Source: CAZUXY01 sp964624235
GTDB taxonomy: Bacteria; Spirochaetota; UBA4802; UBA5368
Assembly (NCBI GenBank): GCA_964624235.1
Contig: CAZUXY010000019.1
Coordinates: 8,299-72,298 of the forward strand
Length of the DNA: 64,000 bases
Direction of reading: 5' to 3'
Made by a program: the position numbers and the translations under genes. A model generated the notes under the pieces. It saw only the letters and a program-made list of their open reading frames with translations, was not told where the DNA came from and searched no databases. Positions 40,677 to 48,704 of the stretch are shown here, one piece after another (the stretch's first letter is position 1; the number at the start of each line of letters is the position of its first letter).

Positions 40677-41600
40677 TCAGCGGTTGCGGATGTTTTTCAC
40701 GATCAGTTCCGCCAGCAGCCCGAAGAAAGAGGTCTGCAGGCCGAACAGCACCAGGCCCAGCACCAGGTTTACGTGATCGACCGGTTTGGGGAGGTACCCG
40801 TACAGGAACAGCGTAACCTCCGCAAGGAAGAGCAGCGTTCCCGCACTGAGGAACACCAGTCCCAGCGTGCCGAAGATCCTCATGGGCTTCACCGACACCA
40901 GCACGATAAGTATCTGGTAAAAGACCTTGAAGGGGTACTTCATTGACACAAAGGATTTTCCCGTCACCCGTTTTCTGAACCGCACCGGCACCTGTGCGAA
41001 ACGCATGCCCTTGTGGTACGAATCGAGCAGTATCTGCTGGGTGTAATTGTAGTCCCCCGGCAGGTTGAACACCTCGAGATAGTCCCGGTTGATCGCGAAG
41101 ATACCCGGCTGGCTGTCCTTCACAGGCCATCCGGTGAGGAATTTCATCAGGCGCGTGAATACGATATTCCCCAGACGTCGCACCAGGGGCATGGCATACT
41201 CGATGCGCTCAAAACGGTCGCCGTAGACCACGTCGGCCTCGTCGTCCAGAATGGGTCTGATGAGGGAGGGGATGTCTTCAGGATCGTGCTGAAGGTCGGC
41301 GTCGAATTTGACCACGATATCGGCGCCGTACCGGCGGGCGCCCATGAGACCGCTCCTGATGGCGGCACCCAGTCCCTGGTTCACCTTATGAATGACGACA
41401 CGGTCGGCCCCCGCCTTTCGGGCCATAGCCCGGGTGTCGTCGGTCGAGCCGTCGTCTACCACCAGGATTTTCAGGTCCACGCCTTGTTTCGCAACGGTTT
41501 TGTTTATGGAGTTCAAAGCGTGCACGGTCTCCGTGATCCTTTCCGCCTCGTTATAGGCGGGGATAACGACGAAGAGTGTGTGTGTATTCGCTTTTTTCAT
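40677..41600 (-). CDS. Family 2 glycosyltransferase with C-terminal membrane helices
   Basis: 307 aa. DPM1/GtrB-type N-terminal domain: FVVIPAYNEAERI, LVVDDGSTDDTRAMARK, NQGLGAAIRSGL, the DxD-like KFDADLQHDPEDI and VVYGDRFER. Two membrane helices at the C-terminus (about 225-252 and 262-300). Such enzymes charge polyprenyl phosphate with one sugar or add sugars on the inner leaflet. Lies between the flippase-like gene and the LtaS-like gene (53 bp). Sugar not predictable. Confidence 0.92.
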   Translation of the reverse strand: MKKANTHTLFVVIPAYNEAERITETVHALNSINKTVAKQGVDLKILVVDDGSTDDTRAMARKAGADRVVIHKVNQGLGAAIRSGLMGARRYGADIVVKFDADLQHDPEDIPSLIRPILDDEADVVYGDRFERIEYAMPLVRRLGNIVFTRLMKFLTGWPVKDSQPGIFAINRDYLEVFNLPGDYNYTQQILLDSYHKGMRFAQVPVRFRKRVTGKSFVSMKYPFKVFYQILIVLVSVKPMRIFGTLGLVFLSAGTLLFLAEVTLFLYGYLPKPVDHVNLVLGLVLFGLQTSFFGLLAELIVKNIRNR

Positions 41601-41653
41601 TTCAGCAAAGCTCTCACGTATGAATTTCCGGTAATTTTCGTTTCCGTAAAACC

Positions 41654-43690
41654 TTATTTCCCTTCGGGATAGATCATTCTTTTCACCGCAAGGTTCCTCA
41701 TGAACGTGAAGAATTCCTTCTGGTTGTCTTCAGTCCATCTTATTTGCGCAACGGCCGCGCGGTCTTTCGCGCTAATTCTCCCCATAATATACTCATCGTT
41801 TACCGTGTAATACGAGCTCACCGCCAGGGGATAGTCGGGTCTCTCAGACCAGATCGAAAGCCCTATAAAGGGATTCTCGACATCAATGTTCATCATGTCG
41901 AGGATGGTCGGAACGATATCGAGGTTGGTGCATACCGTGGTGTTGATTGTACCCTTCCACTTCCCGTTTCCGGGCAGGAACATGACGCAGGGGATAAAAT
42001 CATAGCTGGTCTGCCTGAACCCGCGTTTCGATCCGAACAGCTCCATATACTGCATGCCCGGTCCCCTCGCGTGATCGGCCACCACCACGATCATGGTGTT
42101 GTCATTGTAGGGCGATGCGCGCAGGTAGTCCCGGAACAGTCCGAACGCCTTGTCGGTGCCATAGAGTGTATTGAGTTCCTTGTTGCCGCGGGCGTTGGGA
42201 TGTGAATGAAGCGGATCGAAGGGGGGATGCATGTCCAGGGTCGAAATGGTCAGCAGAAAGGGTTTTTTAAGCCGGTTTTCTTTCAGCATGGAGATCGCGA
42301 ACAGAAAAACGTCCTCGTCACGAATCCCCCAGTCGCTTTTTCGCTTCCCCTTCGCGAAGGTCTGCAGTTCCAGGCTTTCCCACGCGTAAAACCGTTCGTA
42401 ATTCTGACGGTTGATGAAGGCGCTCTTCATCCCCACGAAGGTGCCGCTCCCTCCCTGCACATGCACCGAGGTGTAGCCGTGTTTCTTGAGCACATCGGAA
42501 ATAAATAGAAAACGGCAGGGAATAGGCGGGCGGAAACCCTTCATTTTGTCTTCGTCTTTCAGTTTCTGCACACCCCGGATTTTTTCCACCAGGTAAAGGC
42601 TCGATCCCAAGGTGGCGATCATTCCGCGCAGGGTGGGGAAAGCGGCGTTATACATATTGGTAAAATAACAGCTTTCCTTTATGAAGCGGTGAAGGTTCGG
42701 GGTAAGTCCCCTGATGCCGTGGATCTCCTCCTGCAGGTAAAACTGGCTGAGGGATTCGGCGAATATTATGATGATATTGGTGCCGGGTTTTACGACGGGT
42801 TTGAGGGGATTCTTCTTTCTGGCATCCAGGTATATGCTCTTTTTAATCAGGGGATAGCCTTCGCTCCCGGAAAACACGCGTACACCGCATCTGGACAGTT
42901 TCTCAACGGTATCATCAGAGAGGACCGCTGTTTTCGGAGGTTCGGATGCGAAGGCATAGTCGATAAATGAACCTATCGCTTTTTTCTCGGGCAGTTCCGC
43001 GAACATCTGCGACCGGGCTTTCGCGTCATCCCCGGAGGGCATTATCATCACACCGGCGCTCAAAAGCGCCACAATCAGTATATACACGGTGACATTGGGA
43101 ACCAGTATCCTGGAAAACCGTGGCGTGTTCCGTGAAAGCTCACCCTCGGCAACAGGATACTCATCGACGGCGTCCATGCGGAACCACAGGCGCTTAAGAA
43201 TAAGTACAAACCCGATGGTGAAGAGCAGAAGGGTCCCGATCAGGAGGGCCGACGTGGGAGTGGCAACGAAGGTGGTGCCGTCCGAGTAGAACGCGTGAAA
43301 CCAGAACTCGTTGTCGATATGCTGGCCCGCGAAATACAATGCCGCCCAGTCCATGGCCCGTAGCGCCGAAAAAACAAAAAACAATACCCCGAGCGGGAAC
43401 GTTATGGTTCTGTGACGATACTTTCTGCCCCGAAAAAACCGGAAGAGCCCCATAATGCCGGCGGTAACCAGCAGGGAGAAAACCCCGTACCCAAAAAGGA
43501 GCACCAGCAGGTCGCCTGCGACGGCGCCGGCGTACGCGTAGGTGGCGATACCTATGATCGAAAAGTGCCATGCCATCAGGTATAAAATCAGATACGAAGA
43601 GAGCATGCAGGGCGAAAGCACTTTCAACTTCATGCCGCGGTCCGCACGCATGAATGTCAGCAGATGTCCCATGAAACCGGTATCTTTCAT
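41654..43690 (-). CDS. LtaS-like sulfatase-fold phosphotransferase, membrane
   Basis: 678 aa. Five N-terminal membrane helices (about 25-205), then an extracytoplasmic alkaline-phosphatase/sulfatase domain (about 300-660): metal site IIIIFAESLSQFYL, candidate nucleophile Thr in AAFPTLRGMIATLGS, ISTLDMHPPFDP and VVVADHARGPGM with its Asp-His. This is the LTA synthase / phosphoglycerol transferase family (OpgB, EptA-like). In a diderm it would transfer a phospho-group (phosphoglycerol or phosphoethanolamine) onto a surface glycan or lipid A. Start has GGAG five bases upstream. Part of the glycan locus, 57 bp behind the deacetylase gene. Confidence 0.9.
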   Translation of the reverse strand: MKDTGFMGHLLTFMRADRGMKLKVLSPCMLSSYLILYLMAWHFSIIGIATYAYAGAVAGDLLVLLFGYGVFSLLVTAGIMGLFRFFRGRKYRHRTITFPLGVLFFVFSALRAMDWAALYFAGQHIDNEFWFHAFYSDGTTFVATPTSALLIGTLLLFTIGFVLILKRLWFRMDAVDEYPVAEGELSRNTPRFSRILVPNVTVYILIVALLSAGVMIMPSGDDAKARSQMFAELPEKKAIGSFIDYAFASEPPKTAVLSDDTVEKLSRCGVRVFSGSEGYPLIKKSIYLDARKKNPLKPVVKPGTNIIIIFAESLSQFYLQEEIHGIRGLTPNLHRFIKESCYFTNMYNAAFPTLRGMIATLGSSLYLVEKIRGVQKLKDEDKMKGFRPPIPCRFLFISDVLKKHGYTSVHVQGGSGTFVGMKSAFINRQNYERFYAWESLELQTFAKGKRKSDWGIRDEDVFLFAISMLKENRLKKPFLLTISTLDMHPPFDPLHSHPNARGNKELNTLYGTDKAFGLFRDYLRASPYNDNTMIVVVADHARGPGMQYMELFGSKRGFRQTSYDFIPCVMFLPGNGKWKGTINTTVCTNLDIVPTILDMMNIDVENPFIGLSIWSERPDYPLAVSSYYTVNDEYIMGRISAKDRAAVAQIRWTEDNQKEFFTFMRNLAVKRMIYPEGK

Positions 43691-43747
43691 TCCTTCTCCA
43701 GTCGATACGCATCCGGTAAGATTTGTGATTGATGTAACACGGCGTGT

Positions 43748-44761
43748 TCAGCTGATGTCAACCGCATTACGCGCCGCCAGCCGGTACACATCACCGGTGG
43801 TTTTGAACGCCGCCGCGGACGCATAGCCGGTAACGGTTTTCAGTATATTCGAATAGAATGACGGCCGTCCGGCCATCAGGTGCGGATGCACATTGAGCAC
43901 CATTACACCCTGCAGGGCGACGGTGTCCTCCACAAATCTACGGAGCGATCCCATGACCGCGGATTCAGGCACCGCGGCGTCCCTTAGATAATTGTCGTCC
44001 TGTATCATCAGAGGGATCTCCCACATGCCGAATTTTTCATAATAAAAGGGATAGGGTATTCTCACGCTGGTGTATATTGCGGAACCGATCTGCAGGGATG
44101 AATCGTATTTTAGCCCGGTTTCCGCCGCGGCGCGAAAAAAGTTTGCGCTCCTGGAAAGCGCCGGAGTCCGCGTGCCGACGACCTCATGCTCCCGGAGCCG
44201 TTCAATCGCTTTCGCCATCTTTCGCTTCATGAACGGAACGGAACGAAAGGAAAATCCCTGGTCGTGACGGTAGCCGTGCAGCCCGATCTCGAAACCGTGC
44301 TCCGACAGGTACCGGAGGTCCCGTTCGTCGATGGCGTAGTTGTCATGCGTGAGCAGGTTGAAGGTCGACGGGACCCCGGCTTCCATGTCCATGGAGGCCA
44401 TGGTGCGTACAAAACCGTATCCCTCATCGTTGTCGACATCGTGAGAAAGGCAGATCACCGCCTTTTTACCCCACCACGGCCGCGATCGCAATCGCCCCAC
44501 CCTTGCGGCGATGAGGCGGTTCTCGGGGAAATCCAGCGGGTAATGCAGCCTTAGTCCCCTGGAAGGGTTTCTCAGTTTCTTCGCGATATCGGTGATGAAA
44601 TACCGCGCTCCGGTGGGCAGGTAATTAAGCACGGGGGCGACGTATTTACGCAGGTATTTCTCTTTCAGGGAGGAGGAATAATCATGAAAGAGCGCATGTA
44701 TATCAATACGCTCCTCCATGATAACGCGGTACTGCGCACTGAGGTTCCCGGGAACCCTCAT
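43748..44761 (-). CDS. Polysaccharide deacetylase family protein
   Basis: 337 aa, NodB-homology domain: the metal and base motif VICLSHDVDND (Asp-Asp pair, about residues 103-113), and the zinc histidines in EIGLHGYRHDQG (HxxxH, about 158-169), RTPALSRSANFFRA (motif 3) and VLNVHPHLMAG near the end (motif 5). Removes N-acetyl or O-acetyl groups from sugar polymers. No signal peptide, so it may act on a cytoplasmic lipid-linked precursor. ATG at 44761 has GGGGA upstream. Between a GT2 gene and the LtaS-like gene. Confidence 0.9.
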   Translation of the reverse strand: MRVPGNLSAQYRVIMEERIDIHALFHDYSSSLKEKYLRKYVAPVLNYLPTGARYFITDIAKKLRNPSRGLRLHYPLDFPENRLIAARVGRLRSRPWWGKKAVICLSHDVDNDEGYGFVRTMASMDMEAGVPSTFNLLTHDNYAIDERDLRYLSEHGFEIGLHGYRHDQGFSFRSVPFMKRKMAKAIERLREHEVVGTRTPALSRSANFFRAAAETGLKYDSSLQIGSAIYTSVRIPYPFYYEKFGMWEIPLMIQDDNYLRDAAVPESAVMGSLRRFVEDTVALQGVMVLNVHPHLMAGRPSFYSNILKTVTGYASAAAFKTTGDVYRLAARNAVDIS

Positions 44762-44776
44762 AATCCCCGTTAACGC

Positions 44777-45733
44777 CTATTTCCCTTCCTGCATGTCGAA
44801 GAACATGGCGAAGAGGAGAAACTGGAAACCGCTGATGAGCATCAGGGCCACCAGTATGCTCATGGAGGGAGTCACGTGGGTATCGCCCAGGAAAAACTTG
44901 TCGATGATCAGGTATATCCCCAGGGCAAGCCCGAGGGGTATCAGCAGTATGGACAGGTAATAGAAAAATACCAGCGGATGAAAATCCAGGTAGAGATACT
45001 TGAAATTCAAACGCCAGAAGAACATTCTCAGGTACATGGGGGCGTTTTTCAGGGCGTAATTGAGTCCCTTGATCTGGGACTGGCGTTCCCCTTCCAGGTA
45101 GATGGCGGTGCGCGGAACGTCCATCATCTTGAATCCGTACGCGTTCAGCCGGGCAAGAAAATCGATGTTGTAGCTGTACTTCCGCCACGCCTTTTCCCAG
45201 TTGATGGTATCCACCGCCCGCTTGGATATGGCGGTATACCCGTCGACTATGTCAGAAACCTTATAGTAACCGGTGGCGATCTTCCCCAGGGCGGTGATTA
45301 TCCAGTTCCCGTAAAAACGTATTCTGGGCATCTTCTTAATGGTTTTTTCGAACTGTCCCAGCATGAAACGGTTACCCTTGGTATAGTCGGCCTTTCCGTC
45401 GATAATGGGGTCCAGCAGATTGGTGACCTCGTTCAGGGGCATCTGGTTGTCCCCGCCGACCACCACTATTACATCGTATCCGTCTTTGCTGGCCTGCAGG
45501 TATCCCGTGATGATGGACCCGCCGCACCCCTGGTTCACCTCGTGCTTCAGCAGGGTAACCCGTTTGTCCTTTTTGGCGCGGCCGAGGATGACCTCGTTCT
45601 GCCTGTCAGGGCTCTTATCGTCTACGACATATATGCGGTCGATCAGTCTGGGCGCGCCGTCGATGGTGGGTCCGATCAGACGTTCCTCGTTGTAGGCGGG
45701 GACGACCAGGGCTATTTTTTTCTTGCGATACAT
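44777..45733 (-). CDS. Family 2 glycosyltransferase with C-terminal membrane helices
   Basis: 318 aa. N-terminal GT-A domain: LVVPAYNEERLI, YVVDDKSPDRQNEV, NQGCGGSIITGYLQA, VVVGGDNQMPLNEV (DxD-like as GGDNQ), KADYTKGNRFM. Two membrane helices in the C-terminal third (about 240-270 and 285-312). Related to dolichyl-/undecaprenyl-phosphate sugar transferases. It follows the DegT aminotransferase by 20 bp, in the same run as the WbpD- and WlbA-like genes, so it may act on the modified uronic acid or a neighbour sugar. Sugar not predictable. Confidence 0.92.
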   Translation of the reverse strand: MYRKKKIALVVPAYNEERLIGPTIDGAPRLIDRIYVVDDKSPDRQNEVILGRAKKDKRVTLLKHEVNQGCGGSIITGYLQASKDGYDVIVVVGGDNQMPLNEVTNLLDPIIDGKADYTKGNRFMLGQFEKTIKKMPRIRFYGNWIITALGKIATGYYKVSDIVDGYTAISKRAVDTINWEKAWRKYSYNIDFLARLNAYGFKMMDVPRTAIYLEGERQSQIKGLNYALKNAPMYLRMFFWRLNFKYLYLDFHPLVFFYYLSILLIPLGLALGIYLIIDKFFLGDTHVTPSMSILVALMLISGFQFLLFAMFFDMQEGK

Positions 45734-45753
45734 TTGCGTGCTCCGGTAATGTC

Positions 45754-46854
45754 TTATTTCGCCGTCGTGTTGACGATGTCGGCGATGAAATTTATCTCCT
45801 CATCGGTGATCTCGGGGAAGATGGGGAGGGCGATAACCCTGCCCGCCAGCGCTTCCGCGACCGGCAGGTCCCCGCGTTTGTATCCCAGGTACGAAAACGC
45901 CGGCTGCAGATGCAGCGGGACGGGATACTGGTTGCGCACGTCGACCTCCTTTTTTTTCAGGGCCGCCATCACCTCGTCCCGGTTGTCGACCTGTATCACA
46001 TAGAGGTGATAGACGTGTTCGCACCCGTCGGCGACCTTCGGGGTCACCACCCGCGCGTTGCCGCGGAACAGTACATTATATTTTTCCGCGTTTTCCTGAC
46101 GTTTTCTTGTCCATTCCTCGATATACTTCAGCTTCACCGAGAGTATGGCCGCCTGTATGCCGTCGATCCTGAGGTTGTACCCCACGACATCGTGCTCGTA
46201 GTTGTTCAGCCGGCCGTGATCGAAGATCTTCGTGGCCAGGGTATAGAGCTTTTCATCCGCCGTCGCTACGGCGCCCGCGTCCCCGTAGGCGCCCAGGTTC
46301 TTCCCGGGGTTGAAACTGAAGGCGTTGATGTCGCCGAAAGTACCGACAAACCTGCCCTTGTATTTCGCGAAACAGGCGTGCGCGCAGTCCTCAAGCACCT
46401 TCAGGTTATGTTTCTTCGCGATTTTCATCAACGCGTCCATGTCGGCGGGATTGCCGTACAGGTGGACAGGGACGATCGCCTTCGTTTTTTCCGTTACCGC
46501 CTTTTCTACCTTTGCGGGATCGATGTTGTACGTCACGGGGTCGATATCCACCAGCACCGGTTTCGCTTTCAGGTGATGAATGGGTTCGGCGGTGGCGATA
46601 AACGTATGGGTGGTGGTGATCACCTCGTCCCCGGGCTGGAACCCCAGAGCGTTGGCCGCTATGACCAGCGCCGTGCTCCCGCTGGAACACCCGATCACGT
46701 GTGTGAGACCGTGCAGCTTCGCGTACTCTCCCTCGAAGATCTTCGCGTATTTGCCCTGCACAAAGGCTTTCGACCTGATCACCTCGTCGATGCTCTGCTG
46801 TATGCCGGTTTTGATCTGTTCGTACTGTCGGTTTAAATCTACAAATGGAATCAT
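45754..46854 (-). CDS. DegT/DnrJ/EryC1/StrS sugar aminotransferase (WbpE-like)
   Basis: 366 aa PLP enzyme acting on a nucleotide-linked 3-keto sugar. Family marks: IPFVDLNRQYEQIK, GKYAKIFEGEYAKL, SSGSTALVIAANAL, DVITTTHTFIATAE (read as DEVITTTHTF), VLEDCAHACFA, Schiff-base Lys in FNPGKNLGAYGDAGA, HGRLNNYEHDVVGYNLRID. With WlbA- and WbpD-like neighbours it matches the WbpE step of UDP-GlcNAc(3NAc)A synthesis, which adds the C3 amino group. The first enzyme (WbpA dehydrogenase) is not in the window. Cytoplasmic. Confidence 0.92.
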   Translation of the reverse strand: MIPFVDLNRQYEQIKTGIQQSIDEVIRSKAFVQGKYAKIFEGEYAKLHGLTHVIGCSSGSTALVIAANALGFQPGDEVITTTHTFIATAEPIHHLKAKPVLVDIDPVTYNIDPAKVEKAVTEKTKAIVPVHLYGNPADMDALMKIAKKHNLKVLEDCAHACFAKYKGRFVGTFGDINAFSFNPGKNLGAYGDAGAVATADEKLYTLATKIFDHGRLNNYEHDVVGYNLRIDGIQAAILSVKLKYIEEWTRKRQENAEKYNVLFRGNARVVTPKVADGCEHVYHLYVIQVDNRDEVMAALKKKEVDVRNQYPVPLHLQPAFSYLGYKRGDLPVAEALAGRVIALPIFPEITDEEINFIADIVNTTAK

Positions 46855-46865
46855 TTCACGCCTCG

Positions 46866-47459
46866 TTAGTAGTGTATCTCACGTATGAATTTCGCCGGAT
46901 AACCGGCGTATATGGCGCCCCCGTCGACGTCGGCAACGACCACGCTGCCCGCACCGACCAGGGCCCCCTCCCCCACCGTCACTCCGGGTATCAGGGTGAC
47001 GTTTGCGCCTATTTTCGCCTTCTTCTTTACCGTGACGGGTTTGAGCTTCTTCCTGCCCTTAGGTGACTGCGGATAGGGATCGTTGGTCACCACCACGTTG
47101 GGTCCGATCCAGCATCCTTCCTCAAGGACCGTGTATTCCGGGATAAAAACCATTGAGTGTACCCGCACCCCCGTGCCGATTAGCACATGGTGTTCAATCA
47201 CGCTGTGGGTGCCGATGCTGACATTGTCGCCGATTGTATTGAGCTCCCGTATGTTCGCCTTGTGCCCGGTCATGAAGTTGTTCCCGATCGCGTTGCCGGC
47301 ATAAATGACCGTATGGGAACGTATCACCGCGTTGTCGCCGATCACCGTCGGCTCGTCCGTGTAGCCGGCAAAAGGACAACCGATGATGCAGTAGTCCTCG
47401 ACAACACAATTCTTCCCGAAACGTACATTCGGATGGATGACGGCGGTCTTCGCGATCAC
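46866..47459 (-). CDS. Hexapeptide-repeat acyltransferase (WbpD-like)
   Basis: About 197 aa from the GTG at 47459, which overlaps the preceding stop as GTGA; the ATG at 47477 would give 203 aa and a 22-bp overlap. A left-handed beta-helix is plain: repeated [LIV]GxxxxI turns, such as VIGDNAVIRSHTVIYAGNAIG, VSIGTHSVIEHHVLIGTG, and a C-terminal AKIGANVTLIPGVTVGEGALVGAG. The position between WlbA- and WbpE-like genes points to N-acetylation of the 3-amino group. The acceptor is inferred from context. Confidence 0.9.
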   Translation of the reverse strand: MIAKTAVIHPNVRFGKNCVVEDYCIIGCPFAGYTDEPTVIGDNAVIRSHTVIYAGNAIGNNFMTGHKANIRELNTIGDNVSIGTHSVIEHHVLIGTGVRVHSMVFIPEYTVLEEGCWIGPNVVVTNDPYPQSPKGRKKLKPVTVKKKAKIGANVTLIPGVTVGEGALVGAGSVVVADVDGGAIYAGYPAKFIREIHY

Positions 47460-48520
47460 TGCAGTCCCAGCCGGCATTTCTGCGGCTTGAAGCGCAGAAA
47501 CACCTCTTTGCCCGTTTCGATTGATTCGTAAATCGCCGAGATCAGTTCCAGACTCTTTCTGCCTTCCAGACCGTCCACCAGGGCCTTTTTATTGTTGAGG
47601 ATGCTGTCGACCACGTTTTCGTAGTATTCCTGGTGCCCGAAACCGTAGACGTTGGGGGGGTTGACCGAATATTTTTTCAATACGTCGGCGTCGTCATCCC
47701 GTGGTTCAAGGAAGTTCCATATCTTCATCTCGTTGACCGCGAACCCTCCGATCTCCACCGTGCCGCGCTCACCCAGTATGGAAAGAGAACCTTCAAGGTC
47801 CTTCGGCCGCGCCGCGGTGGTCGCCTCGATGATACCCAGGGCGCCGTTACGGAATTTCAGTACGGCGATTCCCGTGTCCTCGGTCTCGACCTTTACCAGC
47901 GCCGTCGCGCTCTTGGCGAATACCGAGTCGACATCGCCCATCATCCACTCCAGCAGGTCGACGTGATGGCTGGCCTGGTTGGCGAAAACGCCCCCGTCCA
48001 GCGCCCAGGTGCCGCGCCACGCGTCCTGGTCGTAATAATCCTGCCTGCGGCACCATCGTACCCTCACTGTTCCCAGCACCAGTTTGCCGAACCTTCCCTG
48101 CTCAAGGGAGTCTCTCAGTTTCTGTACGGGCACGTTGTACCGGTTCTGCTTTATGACGAAAAGTTTGATCTGGTTCCCGTCGCAGGCCTTGATCATGGCA
48201 TCGGCGTCGTCGAGCGTGAGGGCCATCGGTTTTTCAACGACGATATGTTTCCGGTACTTGACCAGGTTGAGCACATGCCGCGCGTGCATGCCGCTGGGGG
48301 TAAGGACCGACACCGCGTCGATCTTTTTTTCCTTTTCCATCATCTGGTCCATGTCGGTGTACCACGGAACGTCGAACAGTCCGCCGAACTCCTGGGCTCT
48401 TTCCTTAACCACGTCACAGACCGCCGCCAGGCGGGCGTTCTTGACCGATCCGCTGTGCAAGAGTTCCGCGTGGCGTTTCCTCGCGATCCTGCCGCATCCT
48501 ACGAGTGCGAAATTAAGCAT
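47456..48520 (-). CDS. Gfo/Idh/MocA oxidoreductase (WlbA/WbpB-like)
   Basis: 354 aa. NAD-binding Rossmann motif FALVGCGRIARKRHAELL; EKPMALTLDDADAM with the conserved EKP; the substrate region QNRYNVPVQKLRDSLEQG; VRWCRRQDYYDQDAWRGTWA, GGVFANQASHHVDLLEWMMG with the catalytic His. These segments closely resemble WlbA, the UDP-GlcNAc-uronate 3-dehydrogenase that makes the 3-keto intermediate for a WbpE-type aminotransferase. The run WlbA-WbpD-WbpE is in the expected order to make UDP-2,3-diacetamido-hexuronate. Start supported by GAGG seven bases upstream. First gene of this sub-operon. Confidence 0.93.
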   Translation of the reverse strand: MLNFALVGCGRIARKRHAELLHSGSVKNARLAAVCDVVKERAQEFGGLFDVPWYTDMDQMMEKEKKIDAVSVLTPSGMHARHVLNLVKYRKHIVVEKPMALTLDDADAMIKACDGNQIKLFVIKQNRYNVPVQKLRDSLEQGRFGKLVLGTVRVRWCRRQDYYDQDAWRGTWALDGGVFANQASHHVDLLEWMMGDVDSVFAKSATALVKVETEDTGIAVLKFRNGALGIIEATTAARPKDLEGSLSILGERGTVEIGGFAVNEMKIWNFLEPRDDDADVLKKYSVNPPNVYGFGHQEYYENVVDSILNNKKALVDGLEGRKSLELISAIYESIETGKEVFLRFKPQKCRLGLQ

Positions 48521-48704
48521 TGAATACCTCTTTGTTTAGAAAAATAACTTAGATGACCACCAGCCCGTTTTTTTTTCAATTACATTTTCATTTAACCGGC
48601 TGAAGGAATCCACACAACACATTTTTCATGTTTACTATTCATTCTGCCCTGAGAGGGAACCATAATCCCGGTTACAATAGACACTTTGTTTCGGAACGGA
48701 TTTG

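Noticed and set aside
44876..46003. 375-codon plus-strand frame opposite GT2 and the sugar aminotransferase
   Set aside because: Spans two well-supported genes on the other strand; no motif.
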